From positions 124,001 to 188,000 of the forward strand of contig NZ_LGIT01000009.1 in NCBI RefSeq assembly GCF_001187865.1: DNA of 64,000 nt, read 5' to 3'. The notes beneath the pieces are model-generated. The model saw only the letters and a list, made by a program, of their open reading frames with translations, was not told where the DNA came from and ran no database searches. Both the position numbers and the translations under genes were made by a program. Below are positions 1-12,408 of the stretch, piece after piece (within the stretch, counting starts at the first letter, position 1; the number at the start of each line of letters is the position of its first letter). This DNA comes from Klebsiella sp. RIT-PI-d. Its GTDB lineage: Bacteria > Pseudomonadota > Gammaproteobacteria > Enterobacterales > Enterobacteriaceae.

Positions 1-2081
<2,081 letters not shown>

Positions 2082-2103
2082 TTTTAATAATGAGGGAATT
2101 TGA

Positions 2104-2436
2104 ATGAGCTTTTTTATTTCTGATGCGATAGCAGCACCGGGCGGCGCGGGTCAAAGCAGCCCAATGTCTTTAATTTTAATGCTGGTTGTGTTCGGTCTGA
2201 TTTTCTATTTCATGATCTTACGTCCTCAGCAAAAGCGTACCAAAGAGCACAAAAACCTGATGAGCTCTATTGCCAAAGGTGATGAAGTGTTGACCAACGG
2301 TGGACTGGTTGGACGCGTCACCAAAGTGGCGGAAACCGGCTATATCTCCATCGCGCTGAATGACACCACGGAAGTGGTTATCAAACGTGATTTCGTAGCT
2401 GCCGTTCTGCCTAAAGGCACGATGAAGGCGCTGTAA
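2104..2436 (+). CDS. yajC: Sec translocon accessory complex subunit YajC
   Basis: A small single-span inner-membrane protein that associates with SecD and SecF and with the SecYEG channel. The 110-residue product has an Ala/Gly-rich N-terminal stretch, one hydrophobic helix at about residues 19-39 (rich in Leu, Val and Phe), then ILRPQQKRTKEH and a basic cytoplasmic domain, as in E. coli YajC. GAGGG precedes the ATG. It lies between tgt and secD, the standard order, and is probably cotranscribed with secDF. Confidence 0.97.
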   Translation: MSFFISDAIAAPGGAGQSSPMSLILMLVVFGLIFYFMILRPQQKRTKEHKNLMSSIAKGDEVLTNGGLVGRVTKVAETGYISIALNDTTEVVIKRDFVAAVLPKGTMKAL

Positions 2437-2463
2437 TTTATTGATTTCCCAAAGGGAACTGCC

Positions 2464-4311
2464 GTGTTAAACCGTTATCCTTTGTGGAAGTACGTTATGC
2501 TGGTCGTCGTGATTATCGTCGGCCTGCTTTATGCGCTTCCCAACCTCTATGGTGAGGATCCGGCTGTTCAGGTCACTGGTGCGCGCGGTAGCGCCGCCAG
2601 TGAGCAAACGCTGATCCAGGTCCAGAATACGTTACAAAAAGAAAAAATTGCCGCGAAGTCTATGGCGCTGGAAGAGGGAGCGATTTTAGTGCGCTTCGAC
2701 TCTACGGACACGCAGCTGCGCGCCCGTGAAGCGCTGGTGGATGTCCTGGGCGATAAATACGTCGTGGCACTTAACCTTGCTCCGGCAACGCCACGCTGGC
2801 TGGCTGCTATTAACGCTGAGCCGATGAAGCTTGGTCTTGACCTGCGTGGTGGCGTTCACTTCCTGATGGAAGTGGATATGGACACGGCATTGGGTAAACT
2901 CCAGGAACAGAATATCGACGGCCTGCGCAGCGATCTGCGTGAAAAAGGCATACCGTATACGACCGTTCGCAAAGAAAATAACTATGGTCTGAGCATTACT
3001 TTCCGTGATGCCGCTGCGCGCGATGATGCCGTTTCTTATCTGAGTAAACGTCACCAGGATTTAGTCATTTCGAGCCAGGGCAGTAATGCACTGCGCGCCG
3101 TAATGACCGATGCCCGCCTGAGCGAAGCCCGTGAATATGCTGTGCAGCAGAATATCAACATTCTGCGCAATCGTGTTAACCAGCTGGGTGTCGCCGAGCC
3201 GGTGGTACAACGTCAGGGTGCTGACCGCATCGTGGTTGAATTGCCAGGTATTCAGGATACTGCCCGGGCCAAAGAAATTTTGGGTGCCACAGCCACGCTT
3301 GAATTCCGTCTGGTGAACACTAACGTCGATCAGGCTGCCGCCGCCTCTGGCCGTATTCCTGGCGACTCCGAAGTGAAGTCGATGCGTGAAGGCCAGCCGG
3401 TTGTACTGTACAAGCGTGTGATCCTGACCGGCGACCATATCACCGATTCGACGTCCAACCAGGATGAGTACAATCAGCCGCAGGTTAACATCTCGCTGGA
3501 CAGCGCAGGTGGCAATATCATGTCTAACTTCACCAAGGACAATATCGGCAAGCCGATGGCGACCCTGTTTGTGGAATACAAAGACAGCGGTAAAAAAGAT
3601 GCTAACGGTCGCGCTATCCTGGTGAAACAGGAAGAGGTGATTAACGTGGCGAATATCCAGTCTCGCCTGGGTAACAGCTTCCGTATTACCGGCATCAACA
3701 ATCCAAATGAAGCGCGCCAGCTTTCGCTGCTGCTGCGTGCCGGTGCCTTGATTGCGCCAATTCAGATTGTTGAAGAACGTACGATTGGTCCAACGCTGGG
3801 TATGCAGAATATCAAGCAGGGTCTTGAAGCGTGTCTGGCGGGTCTGGTGGTCTCTATCCTGTTCATGCTGGTCTTCTACAAGAAATTCGGTCTGATTGCG
3901 ACCAGTGCGCTGGTGGCAAACCTGGTGCTGATCGTCGGTATCATGTCATTGCTACCGGGGGCGACGTTGAGTATGCCCGGGATTGCTGGGATCGTGTTAA
4001 CACTTGCGGTGGCGGTTGATGCTAACGTACTGATCAACGAGCGTATCAAAGAAGAGCTAAGCAACGGACGCTCTGTGCAGCAGGCCATCAATGAAGGCTA
4101 TGCTGGCGCATTCAGCTCCATCTTCGATGCGAACATCACCACGCTGATTAAAGTCCTGATCCTGTATGCCGTGGGCACCGGGGCAATTAAAGGGTTCGCG
4201 ATTACTACCGGTATTGGTGTAGCGACGTCGATGTTTACCGCGATTGTCGGTACGCGTGCCATCGTAAACCTGTTGTATGGCGGCAAACGCGTCAACAAGC
4301 TGTCAATCTGA
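2464..4311 (+). CDS. secD: protein translocase subunit SecD
   Basis: SecD, an RND-superfamily membrane protein, works with SecF to use the proton gradient to pull exported proteins through the Sec channel. It has 615 residues, the E. coli length. There is one N-terminal span (about residues 9-28), a long periplasmic P1 region carrying the DLRGG motif, and a C-terminal block of five spans (about 445-605) with conserved [13 protein letters not shown]. The start is GTG, preceded by AAAGGGAA; the family N-terminus MLNRYPLWK begins exactly there. secF follows after 10 bases. Confidence 0.98.
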   Translation: MLNRYPLWKYVMLVVVIIVGLLYALPNLYGEDPAVQVTGARGSAASEQTLIQVQNTLQKEKIAAKSMALEEGAILVRFDSTDTQLRAREALVDVLGDKYVVALNLAPATPRWLAAINAEPMKLGLDLRGGVHFLMEVDMDTALGKLQEQNIDGLRSDLREKGIPYTTVRKENNYGLSITFRDAAARDDAVSYLSKRHQDLVISSQGSNALRAVMTDARLSEAREYAVQQNINILRNRVNQLGVAEPVVQRQGADRIVVELPGIQDTARAKEILGATATLEFRLVNTNVDQAAAASGRIPGDSEVKSMREGQPVVLYKRVILTGDHITDSTSNQDEYNQPQVNISLDSAGGNIMSNFTKDNIGKPMATLFVEYKDSGKKDANGRAILVKQEEVINVANIQSRLGNSFRITGINNPNEARQLSLLLRAGALIAPIQIVEERTIGPTLGMQNIKQGLEACLAGLVVSILFMLVFYKKFGLIATSALVANLVLIVGIMSLLPGATLSMPGIAGIVLTLAVAVDANVLINERIKEELSNGRSVQQAINEGYAGAFSSIFDANITTLIKVLILYAVGTGAIKGFAITTGIGVATSMFTAIVGTRAIVNLLYGGKRVNKLSI

Positions 4312-4321
4312 GGAGTGCGAT

Positions 4322-5293
4322 GTGGCACAGGAATATACTGTTGAACAATTGAACCACGGCCGTAAAGTCTATGACTTTATGCGCTGGGACTACTGGGCTT
4401 TTGGCATCTCCGGCCTGTTGCTGGTGGCGGCCATTGTGGTTATGGGCATCCGCGGTTTTAACTGGGGGCTTGATTTCACCGGCGGTACCGTCATTGAAAT
4501 CACCCTTGAAAAACCCGCTGATATGGACGTGATGCGCGAAGCGCTGCAAAAAGCCGGCTTTGAAGAGCCGCAGTTGCAAAACTTTGGTAGCAGCCATGAC
4601 ATCATGGTCCGCATGCCGCCGACCGAGGGTGAAAACGGCGGCCAGGTACTGGGCAGCAAGGTACTGAGCGTCATTAATGAGGCCACCCATCAAAACGCCG
4701 CCGTTAAGCGTATTGAATTTGTGGGGCCAAGCGTAGGTGCCGATCTGGCACAAACCGGGGCAATGGCGCTGCTGGTGGCGCTGATTTCAATCCTGGTGTA
4801 CGTCGGTTTCCGCTTTGAGTGGCGACTGGCAGCCGGGGTTGTTATCTCGCTGGCGCACGATGTGATTATCACCTTGGGCATTTTGTCGTTATTCCACATC
4901 GAGATTGACCTGACTATCGTTGCATCACTGATGTCGGTCATTGGTTACTCGCTGAACGATAGCATCGTGGTATCCGACCGTATTCGTGAAAACTTCCGCA
5001 AAATTCGTCGCGGGACGCCTTACGAAATCTTTAACGTGTCGTTGACCCAGACGCTGCACCGTACGTTGATTACCTCTGGTACTACGTTAGTGGTTATTCT
5101 AATGCTGTACCTCTTTGGTGGTCCGGTACTGGAAGGCTTCTCGCTGACCATGCTGATCGGTGTTTCCATCGGTACGGCGTCGTCTATCTACGTGGCCTCA
5201 GCGCTGGCGCTGAAACTCGGGATGCGACGCGAGCACATGCTGCAGCAGAAAGTTGAGAAAGAAGGGGCGGATCAACCGTCAATTCTGCCGTAA
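4322..5293 (+). CDS. secF: protein translocase subunit SecF
   Basis: SecF is the partner of SecD in the proton-driven step of Sec export. From the GTG at 4322 the protein reads [10 protein letters not shown] and is 323 residues, identical in length to E. coli SecF. The frame opens further upstream (4277), but that extension overlaps secD and has no counterpart, so GTG with the GAGG at 4311-4314 is preferred. Features are one N-terminal span, the FTGGTVIEI motif of the periplasmic domain, and five C-terminal spans with [16 protein letters not shown] strong terminator follows at 5317. Confidence 0.97.
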   Translation: MAQEYTVEQLNHGRKVYDFMRWDYWAFGISGLLLVAAIVVMGIRGFNWGLDFTGGTVIEITLEKPADMDVMREALQKAGFEEPQLQNFGSSHDIMVRMPPTEGENGGQVLGSKVLSVINEATHQNAAVKRIEFVGPSVGADLAQTGAMALLVALISILVYVGFRFEWRLAAGVVISLAHDVIITLGILSLFHIEIDLTIVASLMSVIGYSLNDSIVVSDRIRENFRKIRRGTPYEIFNVSLTQTLHRTLITSGTTLVVILMLYLFGGPVLEGFSLTMLIGVSIGTASSIYVASALALKLGMRREHMLQQKVEKEGADQPSILP

Positions 5294-5316
5294 ACTGACT
5301 TTCAGTTCAGATATGG

Positions 5317-5346
5317 AATCCCGGTCGCAGGACCGGGATTTTTTTA
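5317..5346 (+). terminator. Rho-independent terminator of the tgt-yajC-secDF operon
   Basis: A perfect 10-bp inverted repeat (aatcccggtc / gaccgggatt) with a GCAG loop is followed by seven T residues. It starts 24 bases after the secF stop. Confidence 0.93.
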
Positions 5347-5403
5347 TTACAGCAGCGCAAATATTCGCTACTCTCCATGTTAAATGGCTTTTGACATGGA
5401 GTA

Positions 5404-6810
5404 ATGCCAGTGATCTGTTCCCTTTCATCTGTTCAACTGCAAAACGTTACGCCGCCTGCCGTCTGGCATGATGTACCCTCAGTGATCCTCAGTAACGACA
5501 CTCTTCGGGCCCGTAAACATAACGTTGTCGCCAGAATGCAGCAGCAGCAGCTGGATGCGCTGATTATTTACGCCGACAAAGAGCACGGCGGCAACTTTGA
5601 ATACCTCACCGGTTTTATTCCACGCTTTGAAGAAGCGTTACTGGTACTGCACAGCACGGGCGATGCAGTCCTGGTCTTAGGCAACGAAAATCTCAAACTG
5701 GCCGCCCATGCGCGGCTGCCGAATACGGTGATCCATGCTCCGTGGTTTTCACTGCCCAATCAGCCTATGGATAATCTGCACTCCCTGCCCGAACAGCTTG
5801 CGCAGGCGGGTATTAGCGCAGGTAAACGTTATGGACTGGTGGGCTGGAAGTTATTCACCGGAATGGCAGACAGCGCACAGACTGTGTTCGATCTTCCGGC
5901 CTTTATCGTTGATGCCCTGCGCCAGGCCGTGCAGGGGCAGAGCGATTTTACTAACGCAACGGCACTGTTTATCGCGCCTGATAGCGGCGTGCGCACCTTA
6001 AACAATGCGAATGAGCTGGCGCATTATGAATATGGTGCCAATCTGGCATCAACGGCCATACTGACCGCGATGAATGCTATTTCACTGGGTAAAACGGAAA
6101 AGCAAATCGGCTCGCTGCTGGCGGCGGAAGGGCAGCCTAATAACGTGGTGATGATTGCCGCCACCGGGGAACGCTTCGCCCATGCCGGTCTCTATCCGGG
6201 GGATAAGATCATTGCGCGGGGAGATAAGTTTTCGCTTACCACCAGTTTTAAAGGCGGGTTGAGCAGCCGTGCGGCTTACGTGGTCGCCGATGCGCTCGAG
6301 CTGCCTGCGGACGTTGCCGACTACCTTGAGGTGATGGCAAAACCCTATTATCTGGCGGTGGTTAGCTGGCTGGAAAACCTGCGGATCGGTATGCGCGGCG
6401 GGGAGATATATGCATTAATTGAGCAGGTGCTACCTAAAGAAAAATACCGCTGGCATCTCAATCCCGGTCACCTGGTTGCCGATGAAGAGTGGCTCTGCTC
6501 GCCGATTGGGCCAAATTCTGAGGCGATTTTACGCAGTGGGATGCTGCTGCAAATCGATATTATTCCGTCCCGACCTGGGTATGCCGGTGCCAGCATCGAA
6601 GATACCGTCGCACTGGCCGATTGGGAACTGCGTGAGGTGCTGGCGCGCGAGTATCCGGCGCTATGGCAGCGCGTGATCACCCGTCGCGAACATATTCAGC
6701 AGCAGTATGGCATTTGTTTGCCGGAGGATGTTTTGCCTTTTTCAAACACGGTGGGGTATTTACGTCCGTGGCTGTTGGATCATACCCGCGCGTTACGCTG
6801 CATCGGATAA
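5404..6810 (+). CDS. M24-family (creatinase/aminopeptidase P-like) protein with altered metal ligands
   Basis: A 468-residue protein with the two-part layout of the creatinase/prolidase family: an N-terminal creatinase-like domain (about 35-175, with FEYLTGF) and a C-terminal pita-bread-like domain (about 200-410). Recognisable M24 landmarks are RFAHAG (H260), GD at 273-274, NPGH (H356), the QID region (D385, usually Glu) and SIEDTV (E399). The two aspartates that normally follow the GD block are missing: the segment reads FSLTTSFKGG then LSSRAAYV. This predicts an inactive or altered enzyme. It sits alone between the secF terminator and the tsx terminator, where E. coli has yajD. The start is uncertain: ATG 5404 has GGAG only two bases upstream, and GTG 5482 is possible. 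Substrate unknown. Confidence 0.8.
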   Translation: MPVICSLSSVQLQNVTPPAVWHDVPSVILSNDTLRARKHNVVARMQQQQLDALIIYADKEHGGNFEYLTGFIPRFEEALLVLHSTGDAVLVLGNENLKLAAHARLPNTVIHAPWFSLPNQPMDNLHSLPEQLAQAGISAGKRYGLVGWKLFTGMADSAQTVFDLPAFIVDALRQAVQGQSDFTNATALFIAPDSGVRTLNNANELAHYEYGANLASTAILTAMNAISLGKTEKQIGSLLAAEGQPNNVVMIAATGERFAHAGLYPGDKIIARGDKFSLTTSFKGGLSSRAAYVVADALELPADVADYLEVMAKPYYLAVVSWLENLRIGMRGGEIYALIEQVLPKEKYRWHLNPGHLVADEEWLCSPIGPNSEAILRSGMLLQIDIIPSRPGYAGASIEDTVALADWELREVLAREYPALWQRVITRREHIQQQYGICLPEDVLPFSNTVGYLRPWLLDHTRALRCIG

Positions 6811-6821
6811 TAAGCCAAAAA

Positions 6822-6845
6822 AAGCCGATCGGTAGATCGGCTTTT
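6822..6845. terminator. bidirectional terminator between the M24-like gene and tsx
   Basis: A 9-bp perfect stem (aagccgatc / gatcggctt) with a GGTA loop has A residues on its left and T residues on its right, so it can stop transcription from both convergent genes. Confidence 0.88.
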
Positions 6846-6859
6846 GGCGAGCAAGGCGA

Positions 6860-7714
6860 TTAGAAATTATAGCCTGCAACCAGATACCAGCCGAAGCCGT
6901 TGGATTTAATCGGCTCTGCCTGCCATACCGGGCGATCGCCATCATTCCACTGTCCGCCGTTATGGAAGTAACGGGCCACCACTGAGTAGTGCCAGTGATC
7001 GTAGTTCAGCGCCAGCACGTGGCTGGAGGCGATAGAATTACTGGTGCGGTACTGGTCGTCGCCCAAATCTGAACCCCAGTCAAAGTTGGTGAAGCCGATG
7101 TAGCTCAGGTGGCCGCCCCACACGTCGGTAATAGGCACAAAGTATTTAATTTTAAAGCGATAGCCATCCCACTCGTTTTCGTTGGATGCGCCATAGTTCT
7201 GCCACTGATATTTCGCATACACGTTCAGCGACAGACCAATTGGCAGACCGGTTTCCACGTCGGTACCCAAACCCATGTACCAGGTGCTCTGACGGCCTGC
7301 CTGATTGCGACCCATATCGTAAATATAGTTGTTCGCAAAGTACCATTCTTTGAACGGGCCAACGCTCAGATCGGTATTCGTTAGTTTATCAATAGAAAAA
7401 CGCGGTTCAATTTCAGTAAACAGCGGAGAACCATGATTCCAGATCCCGCGGGAATCACCATCACCCCCAAAGAAGCGTGGCGCATCCACGTAACCGTAGA
7501 AGTCAAACCAGTCTTTTTTGGCGAACGCTTCGTATTCCAGATAGGTATCGTTACGTAATGCCGGTCCAAAGCGGGTGTGATAGCTGCCAACAACGTTGAC
7601 GCTCTGATGCCACCAGTCGGAGACGAACTGCGGTTTTTCCTGTTCGGCTGCCTGAGCGGTGAAGCCAGAAGAGAGTGCCAGCACTGCGCCTGCTGCAAGA
7701 ATTGTATGTTTCAT
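6860..7714 (-). CDS. tsx: nucleoside-specific outer-membrane channel Tsx
   Basis: Tsx is a 12-strand beta-barrel that lets nucleosides and deoxynucleosides cross the outer membrane; in E. coli it is also the receptor for phage T6 and colicin K. The product is 284 residues with a signal peptide ([16 protein letters not shown], cleaved after AQA), the conserved [19 protein letters not shown] start and a terminal aromatic residue (GYNF). The ATG at 7714 matches the family N-terminus; an in-frame extension to 7744 is unlikely. It is about 10 residues shorter than E. coli Tsx, mainly in the surface loop after GSDLGDD, and the last loop before the C-terminal strand is divergent. A CRP site lies upstream. 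Confidence 0.96.
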   Translation of the reverse strand: MKHTILAAGAVLALSSGFTAQAAEQEKPQFVSDWWHQSVNVVGSYHTRFGPALRNDTYLEYEAFAKKDWFDFYGYVDAPRFFGGDGDSRGIWNHGSPLFTEIEPRFSIDKLTNTDLSVGPFKEWYFANNYIYDMGRNQAGRQSTWYMGLGTDVETGLPIGLSLNVYAKYQWQNYGASNENEWDGYRFKIKYFVPITDVWGGHLSYIGFTNFDWGSDLGDDQYRTSNSIASSHVLALNYDHWHYSVVARYFHNGGQWNDGDRPVWQAEPIKSNGFGWYLVAGYNF

Positions 7715-7800
7715 AGTTATGCCACTGTTTGAAAAAAATCCCATTCGGGAATGAAAAGATGACTTCGCGTTACTGAATGTTTCAAATTTCTGTGGTGCCT

Positions 7801-7846
7801 ATTATAAGAATCATTGCTCACAAAAATATGTGTTGTTTCACATTCT
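7801..7846 (-). promoter_or_regulatory. tsx promoter: -10 box plus CRP site
   Basis: On the minus strand TATAAT occupies 7806-7801. The motif TGTG-N6-CACA at 7829-7842 is a perfect CRP core, centred about 41 bases before the expected start of transcription, the class II position. No good -35 box is visible, which fits activation by CRP. E. coli tsx is known to be controlled by CRP with CytR and by DeoR. Confidence 0.75.
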
Positions 7847-8074
7847 TGTCACACACGTAATCGATTGCGTTCACGTTTGCGTACATTAACGGCGCGCATT
7901 GTACTGGCAACCTGTTTCATTGCCAACATTTACAGGATTTAAATAAGTATGAGTGATGATGACTGTCGCAGGGGAGGGGCAAACGTGATGGCACTTTGCT
8001 GGCGCAGGCCAAATAACAGCAGACCCGGCGGTGATGCCGGGTGTGCCGCAACTCAAAAAGTGAATCCGGGATAA
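7847..8074. other. intergenic region between tsx and yajI
   Basis: Noncoding by inspection. It holds the distal part of the tsx control region and, near 8023-8042, a short hairpin after yajI. I see no gene or repeat in the rest. Confidence 0.5.
8023..8042 (-). terminator. possible weak terminator after yajI
   Basis: A 7-bp stem (acccggc / gccgggt) lies 33 bases past the yajI stop, but the tract after it is only moderately T-rich. Confidence 0.4.
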
Positions 8075-8617
8075 CTACGGCTGTTGTGCAGGCTGAATAT
8101 CATGGATGCGAATAAAACCTAACTGCTCGGGCGTAATGCCGTTAAGTTGTAATGGCAGGTCAACATCGCTGGGCGCCAGAGTGCTGGCCGGAGCTGTGAT
8201 CAGCTGGTTCTGAACATTAACCTCGCGGTGATCCTGGGTTGTTCCCTGAATTTGCCCCCATTCAACGGTTCCGCTAAATGCAGGTAACGGATCGTTAGAT
8301 TCACCCTGAATACGCAGCGTCAGACGGGTCCCGTTGGCGTCAGGTGTAATATTGGCAAGCGACATGCGCAGCATACCAATCTGGCTATTCAGGCGGGCTG
8401 GTGTATTCGCACCCGGCAGCAAGTACACCCCACTGGCGGAGTTTTTATTCAATGCATTTTGCTGGGTGATTTTGACCGTCTCTTGGTTCAGTTTGGTCAT
8501 CTCCTGATTAAGCGTGCTGACGCTCTGATGAAGCTGACGAACCTCACTTTGTGGTGCGCAGGCGCTGAGTGAAAACAGGCTTCCCAGCACCACTACTTTT
8601 ACATAACGTCTTGTCAT
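8075..8617 (-). CDS. yajI: uncharacterised lipoprotein YajI
   Basis: A predicted lipoprotein of unknown function, 180 residues, corresponding to E. coli YajI. From the ATG at 8617 it begins MTRRYVKVVV and has a lipobox LSAC near residue 20. A heptad-like Gln/Leu/Asn-rich stretch follows (about 25-50; TLNQEMTKLNQETVKITQQ), likely a coiled coil. The rest is a compact beta-rich domain with PLPAFSGTVEWGQIQG. The upstream in-frame extension to 8698 would bury the signal peptide and is rejected. It is transcribed away from nrdR. Confidence 0.9.
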   Translation of the reverse strand: MTRRYVKVVVLGSLFSLSACAPQSEVRQLHQSVSTLNQEMTKLNQETVKITQQNALNKNSASGVYLLPGANTPARLNSQIGMLRMSLANITPDANGTRLTLRIQGESNDPLPAFSGTVEWGQIQGTTQDHREVNVQNQLITAPASTLAPSDVDLPLQLNGITPEQLGFIRIHDIQPAQQP

Positions 8618-8734
8618 TGCGACGATCCCTTCAAAAAGACTCACATTCTCATTATGGTAGAGGATAATAGCGCATCTGCCATCGATCCAAAGTCTCAAAA
8701 GCTCTCACTTTGTAGTCGTCTCAGTTCAGGGTAA

Positions 8735-9220
<486 letters not shown>

Positions 9221-9224
9221 CATC

Positions 9225-10328
9225 ATGCAGGATGAAATGTATATGGCGCGAGCGCTTAAGCTGGCGCAGCGTGGTCGTTTTACAACGCATCCCAACCCTA
9301 ACGTAGGGTGTGTGATTGTCAAAGACGGCAGGATCGTCGGTGAGGGCTATCATCATCGCGCCGGAGAGCCACATGCAGAAGTGCACGCGCTGCGAATGGC
9401 AGGCGAAAATGCCCGCGGGGCGACAGCGTACGTTACGCTTGAGCCGTGCAGTCATCACGGGCGCACGCCCCCATGCTGCGAAGCGCTGATTAATGCTGGT
9501 ATTACGCGCGTGGTTGCCGCGATGCAGGATCCAAATCCCCAGGTTGCCGGACGCGGACTGTATCGCCTCAGGCAAGAAGGGATTGAGGTTAGTCACGGCC
9601 TGATGATGAGCGAGGCTGAAGCGTTAAATAAAGGATTTCTTAAGCGGATGCGTACCGGCTTTCCCTATGTGCAGCTTAAGCTTGGCGCATCGCTTGATGG
9701 ACGAACCGCGATGGCGAATGGGGAAAGCCAGTGGATCACCTCTCCTGAAGCCCGGCGCGACGTCCAGCGCCTGCGCGCGCAAAGTCACGCCATTCTCACC
9801 ACCAGCGCCACCGTGCTGGCTGACGATCCGCAGCTCACCGTGCGCTGGAATGAGCTGTCTCCTGATACACAGGCCCTCTATCCGCAGGCAGAACTGCGCC
9901 AGCCTTTACGCATTGTGGTGGACAGTGGCAATCGCGTCAGCCCGGCGCATCGGATCGTCCAGCAGGCGGGTGACACCTGGTTTGCGCGTACCCATGAGGA
10001 TGCACGACAGTGGCCGCAGGGGACAAAAACCCTGAAAGTTGCTGAGCATAATGGTCATCTGGACCTGGTACTGCTGTTCATGCAGCTGGGCCGCGAGCAG
10101 ATTAACAGTCTCTGGGTTGAAGCGGGAGCAACCTTTGCCGGCGCGCTGATTGCGGCCGGACTGGTCGATGAGCTGGTGGTCTATCTGGCCCCGACGCTGC
10201 TGGGGAGCGATGCCCGCGGGCTGTGTGTTCTGCCAGGCCTTGAGAAACTCTCTGCGGCACCCCACTTTAAATTCAGTGAGATACGTCATGTTGGTCCGGA
10301 TATTTGTTTACATCTGACCAACATATAG
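9225..10328 (+). CDS. ribD: bifunctional riboflavin deaminase/reductase RibD
   Basis: RibD carries out two steps of riboflavin synthesis: zinc-dependent deamination of the pyrimidine intermediate, then NADPH-dependent reduction of its ribosyl side chain. The 367-residue protein has the N-terminal deaminase domain (zinc motifs HAEVHAL and PCSHHGRTPPCC) and, from about residue 147, the reductase domain (PYVQLKLGASLDGRTA). The start at ATG 9225 gives MQDEMYMARALKLAQ, equal in length to E. coli RibD; the upstream extension overlaps nrdR. Confidence 0.98.
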   Translation: MQDEMYMARALKLAQRGRFTTHPNPNVGCVIVKDGRIVGEGYHHRAGEPHAEVHALRMAGENARGATAYVTLEPCSHHGRTPPCCEALINAGITRVVAAMQDPNPQVAGRGLYRLRQEGIEVSHGLMMSEAEALNKGFLKRMRTGFPYVQLKLGASLDGRTAMANGESQWITSPEARRDVQRLRAQSHAILTTSATVLADDPQLTVRWNELSPDTQALYPQAELRQPLRIVVDSGNRVSPAHRIVQQAGDTWFARTHEDARQWPQGTKTLKVAEHNGHLDLVLLFMQLGREQINSLWVEAGATFAGALIAAGLVDELVVYLAPTLLGSDARGLCVLPGLEKLSAAPHFKFSEIRHVGPDICLHLTNI

Positions 10329-10413
10329 CGCCTGCGGTAAAAGAGAAGCAGCGCCCGAATTATTATGATAAAATCCGCCCCCCTGCGGGGCCAAATGAAC
10401 CCATAGGAAGAAT

Positions 10414-10884
10414 ATGAACATTATTGAAGCTAACGTTGCTGCCCCGGACGCTCGCGTCGCCATCACCATCGCGCGTTTTAACAATTTCATCAACGACAGT
10501 CTGCTGGAGGGCGCAATTGACGCTCTGAAGCGCATCGGTCAGATGAAAGACGAAAACATCACCGTTGTCTGGGTTCCAGGTGCCTATGAACTGCCTCTGG
10601 CAGCGGGCGCGTTGGCCAAAACCGGTAAATATGATGCGGTCGTTGCGCTGGGTACGGTGATCCGTGGTGGCACTGCCCACTTTGAATATGTTGCGGGTGG
10701 TGCAAGCAACGGTCTGGCGCATGTCGCTCAGGAGAGCGAAATCCCGGTTGCGTTTGGCGTTCTCACCACTGAAAGTATTGAACAAGCCATCGAACGCGCG
10801 GGTACCAAAGCCGGTAACAAAGGTGCAGAAGCTGCACTGACCGCGCTCGAAATGATTAATGTATTGAAAGCCATCAAGGCCTGA
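10414..10884 (+). CDS. ribH: 6,7-dimethyl-8-ribityllumazine synthase
   Basis: Lumazine synthase joins 3,4-dihydroxy-2-butanone 4-phosphate to the RibD product, giving the immediate precursor of riboflavin; the family forms 60-subunit capsids. The 156-residue protein contains the substrate-binding blocks [20 protein letters not shown] and [14 protein letters not shown], including the catalytic His of the last block. AGGAAG precedes the ATG. It is named ribE in many E. coli annotations. No FMN riboswitch precedes it. Confidence 0.98.
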   Translation: MNIIEANVAAPDARVAITIARFNNFINDSLLEGAIDALKRIGQMKDENITVVWVPGAYELPLAAGALAKTGKYDAVVALGTVIRGGTAHFEYVAGGASNGLAHVAQESEIPVAFGVLTTESIEQAIERAGTKAGNKGAEAALTALEMINVLKAIKA

Positions 10885-10903
10885 ATTTTGTAAGGGGAAT
10901 TCC

Positions 10904-11323
10904 GTGAAACCTGCTGCTCGTCGCCGTGCCCGTGAGTGTGCCGTCCAGGCGCTTTACTCCTGGCAGTTGTCCCAGAACGACATCGCCGATGTTGAATACC
11001 AGTTCCTGGCGGAACAAGACGTTAAAGATGTCGACGTCGTGTATTTCCGCGAACTGCTCTCCGGGGTGGCGACTAACAGCGCATATCTCGACGGCCTGAT
11101 GAAGCCGTACCTGTCCCGTCTGCTCGAAGAACTGGGTCAGGTTGAGAAAGCCGTACTGCGTATTGCGCTGTTCGAGCTGTCCAAACGTGATGATGTGCCG
11201 TATAAAGTGGCCATCAACGAAGCCATCGAACTGGCAAAAACCTTTGGCGCTGAAGACAGCCATAAATTCGTAAACGGCGTGCTGGATAAAGCAGCTCCGG
11301 CAATTCGTCCCCGCAAAAAGTAA
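10904..11323 (+). CDS. nusB: transcription antitermination factor NusB
   Basis: NusB with NusE (ribosomal protein S10) binds boxA RNA and prevents premature termination of rRNA operons. The 139-residue all-helical protein starts [20 protein letters not shown], with the basic N-terminal RNA-binding face, and ends in RPRKK. The start codon is GTG preceded by AAGGGGAA. It follows ribH by 19 bases and is closed by a strong terminator. Confidence 0.98.
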   Translation: MKPAARRRARECAVQALYSWQLSQNDIADVEYQFLAEQDVKDVDVVYFRELLSGVATNSAYLDGLMKPYLSRLLEELGQVEKAVLRIALFELSKRDDVPYKVAINEAIELAKTFGAEDSHKFVNGVLDKAAPAIRPRKK

Positions 11324-11329
11324 TCTCCA

Positions 11330-11378
11330 GGCCGATAACCGGGCGGTCTCGCCCGGTTATCGGCCTTATTCTTTTTTA
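11330..11378 (+). terminator. terminator after nusB
   Basis: A perfect 15-bp stem (ggccgataaccgggc with its exact complement at 11351-11365), a six-base loop, then a T-rich tail. thiL starts only 18 bases after the tail, so thiL either relies on read-through or has a promoter overlapping this hairpin. Confidence 0.9.
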
Positions 11379-11395
11379 CTGCTGAGGCATAACGT

Positions 11396-12367
11396 ATGGC
11401 ATGCGGCGAATTTTCCCTGATTGCCCGTTATTTTGACCGCGTAAGAAGTACCCGTCTGGATGTAGAAACCGGTATCGGTGACGACTGCGCGCTGCTCAAT
11501 ATTCCTGAAAAACAGACGCTGGCGATCAGTACCGACACCCTGGTGTGCGGCACCCATTTTCTTGCTGATATCGATCCGGCCGATCTGGCGCACAAAGCGC
11601 TGGCGGTTAACATCAGCGATCTTGCCGCAATGGGTGCCGATCCGGCGTGGTTGACGCTGGCATTGACGTTACCGGATGTCGATGAGCCGTGGCTGGCGGC
11701 GTTTAGCGACAGTCTGTTCGAGCAACTCAATTACTATGATATGCAGCTGATCGGCGGCGACACGACCCGTGGTCCGCTGTCAATGACCCTGGGTATTCAC
11801 GGTTATGTGCCGCTGGGACGCGCGCTCAAGCGCTCAGGCGCGAAACCCGGCGACGGGATTTATATCACTGGCACACCTGGTGATAGTGCAGCCGGGCTGG
11901 CGATTTTGCAGGGCCGGCTTGAGGTTGATAATGAGGCTGATGCAGCGTATCTGGTCAAACGCCATTTGCGCCCGACGCCTCGCGTACTGCACGGACAGGC
12001 GCTGCGCGACCGGGCCAGCGCGGCTATTGATATCTCTGACGGCGTGATCTCCGATCTCGGGCATATTTTGAAAGCCAGCGGCTGCGGCGCGCGCCTCGAT
12101 TTGGATGCGCTTCCGCTCTCTGAGCCAATGCTGCGCCACGCAACGCCCGATCAGGCGCTGAATTGGGCGCTGGCGGGCGGAGAGGATTATGAATTGTGCT
12201 TTACCGTACCGGAACGTAACCGCGGCGCGCTGGACGTGGCGTTAAAGCATCTCGGCACGGCGTTTACCTGTGTCGGGCAAATTATGCCTGAAAGTGAGGG
12301 ATTACAGTTTTTACGTGAAGGTAGCCCGGTCACGTTTGAGGGGAAAGGGTTCGATCATTTCGCCTGA
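11396..12367 (+). CDS. thiL: thiamine-monophosphate kinase
   Basis: ThiL phosphorylates thiamine monophosphate to thiamine pyrophosphate with ATP, the last step of cofactor synthesis. The 323-residue protein has the GIGDDCALL motif (D29, D30), IGGDTTRG, and the [11 protein letters not shown] and GGEDYELCF motifs of the family. It ends KGFDHFA, two residues short of E. coli ThiL (which ends DHFATP). In E. coli those last codons overlap the pgpA start. Here no pgpA follows and only 41 bases separate thiL from yajO. Confidence 0.97.
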   Translation: MACGEFSLIARYFDRVRSTRLDVETGIGDDCALLNIPEKQTLAISTDTLVCGTHFLADIDPADLAHKALAVNISDLAAMGADPAWLTLALTLPDVDEPWLAAFSDSLFEQLNYYDMQLIGGDTTRGPLSMTLGIHGYVPLGRALKRSGAKPGDGIYITGTPGDSAAGLAILQGRLEVDNEADAAYLVKRHLRPTPRVLHGQALRDRASAAIDISDGVISDLGHILKASGCGARLDLDALPLSEPMLRHATPDQALNWALAGGEDYELCFTVPERNRGALDVALKHLGTAFTCVGQIMPESEGLQFLREGSPVTFEGKGFDHFA

Positions 12368-12374
12368 GGTATAC

Positions 12375-12404
12375 ATGGCCCGGCCGATAAACCGGGCGGG
12401 CCAT
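12375..12404. terminator. hairpin between convergent thiL and yajO
   Basis: Inverted repeat atggcccg / cgggccat with further internal pairing fills the gap between two convergent genes. T-tracts are weak on both sides. Confidence 0.55.
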
Positions 12405-12408
12405 ACTA

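Noticed and set aside
10329-10413. possible FMN riboswitch before ribH
   Set aside because: The gap is 85 bases and lacks the conserved RFN element; the riboswitch in E. coli precedes ribB, not this gene.
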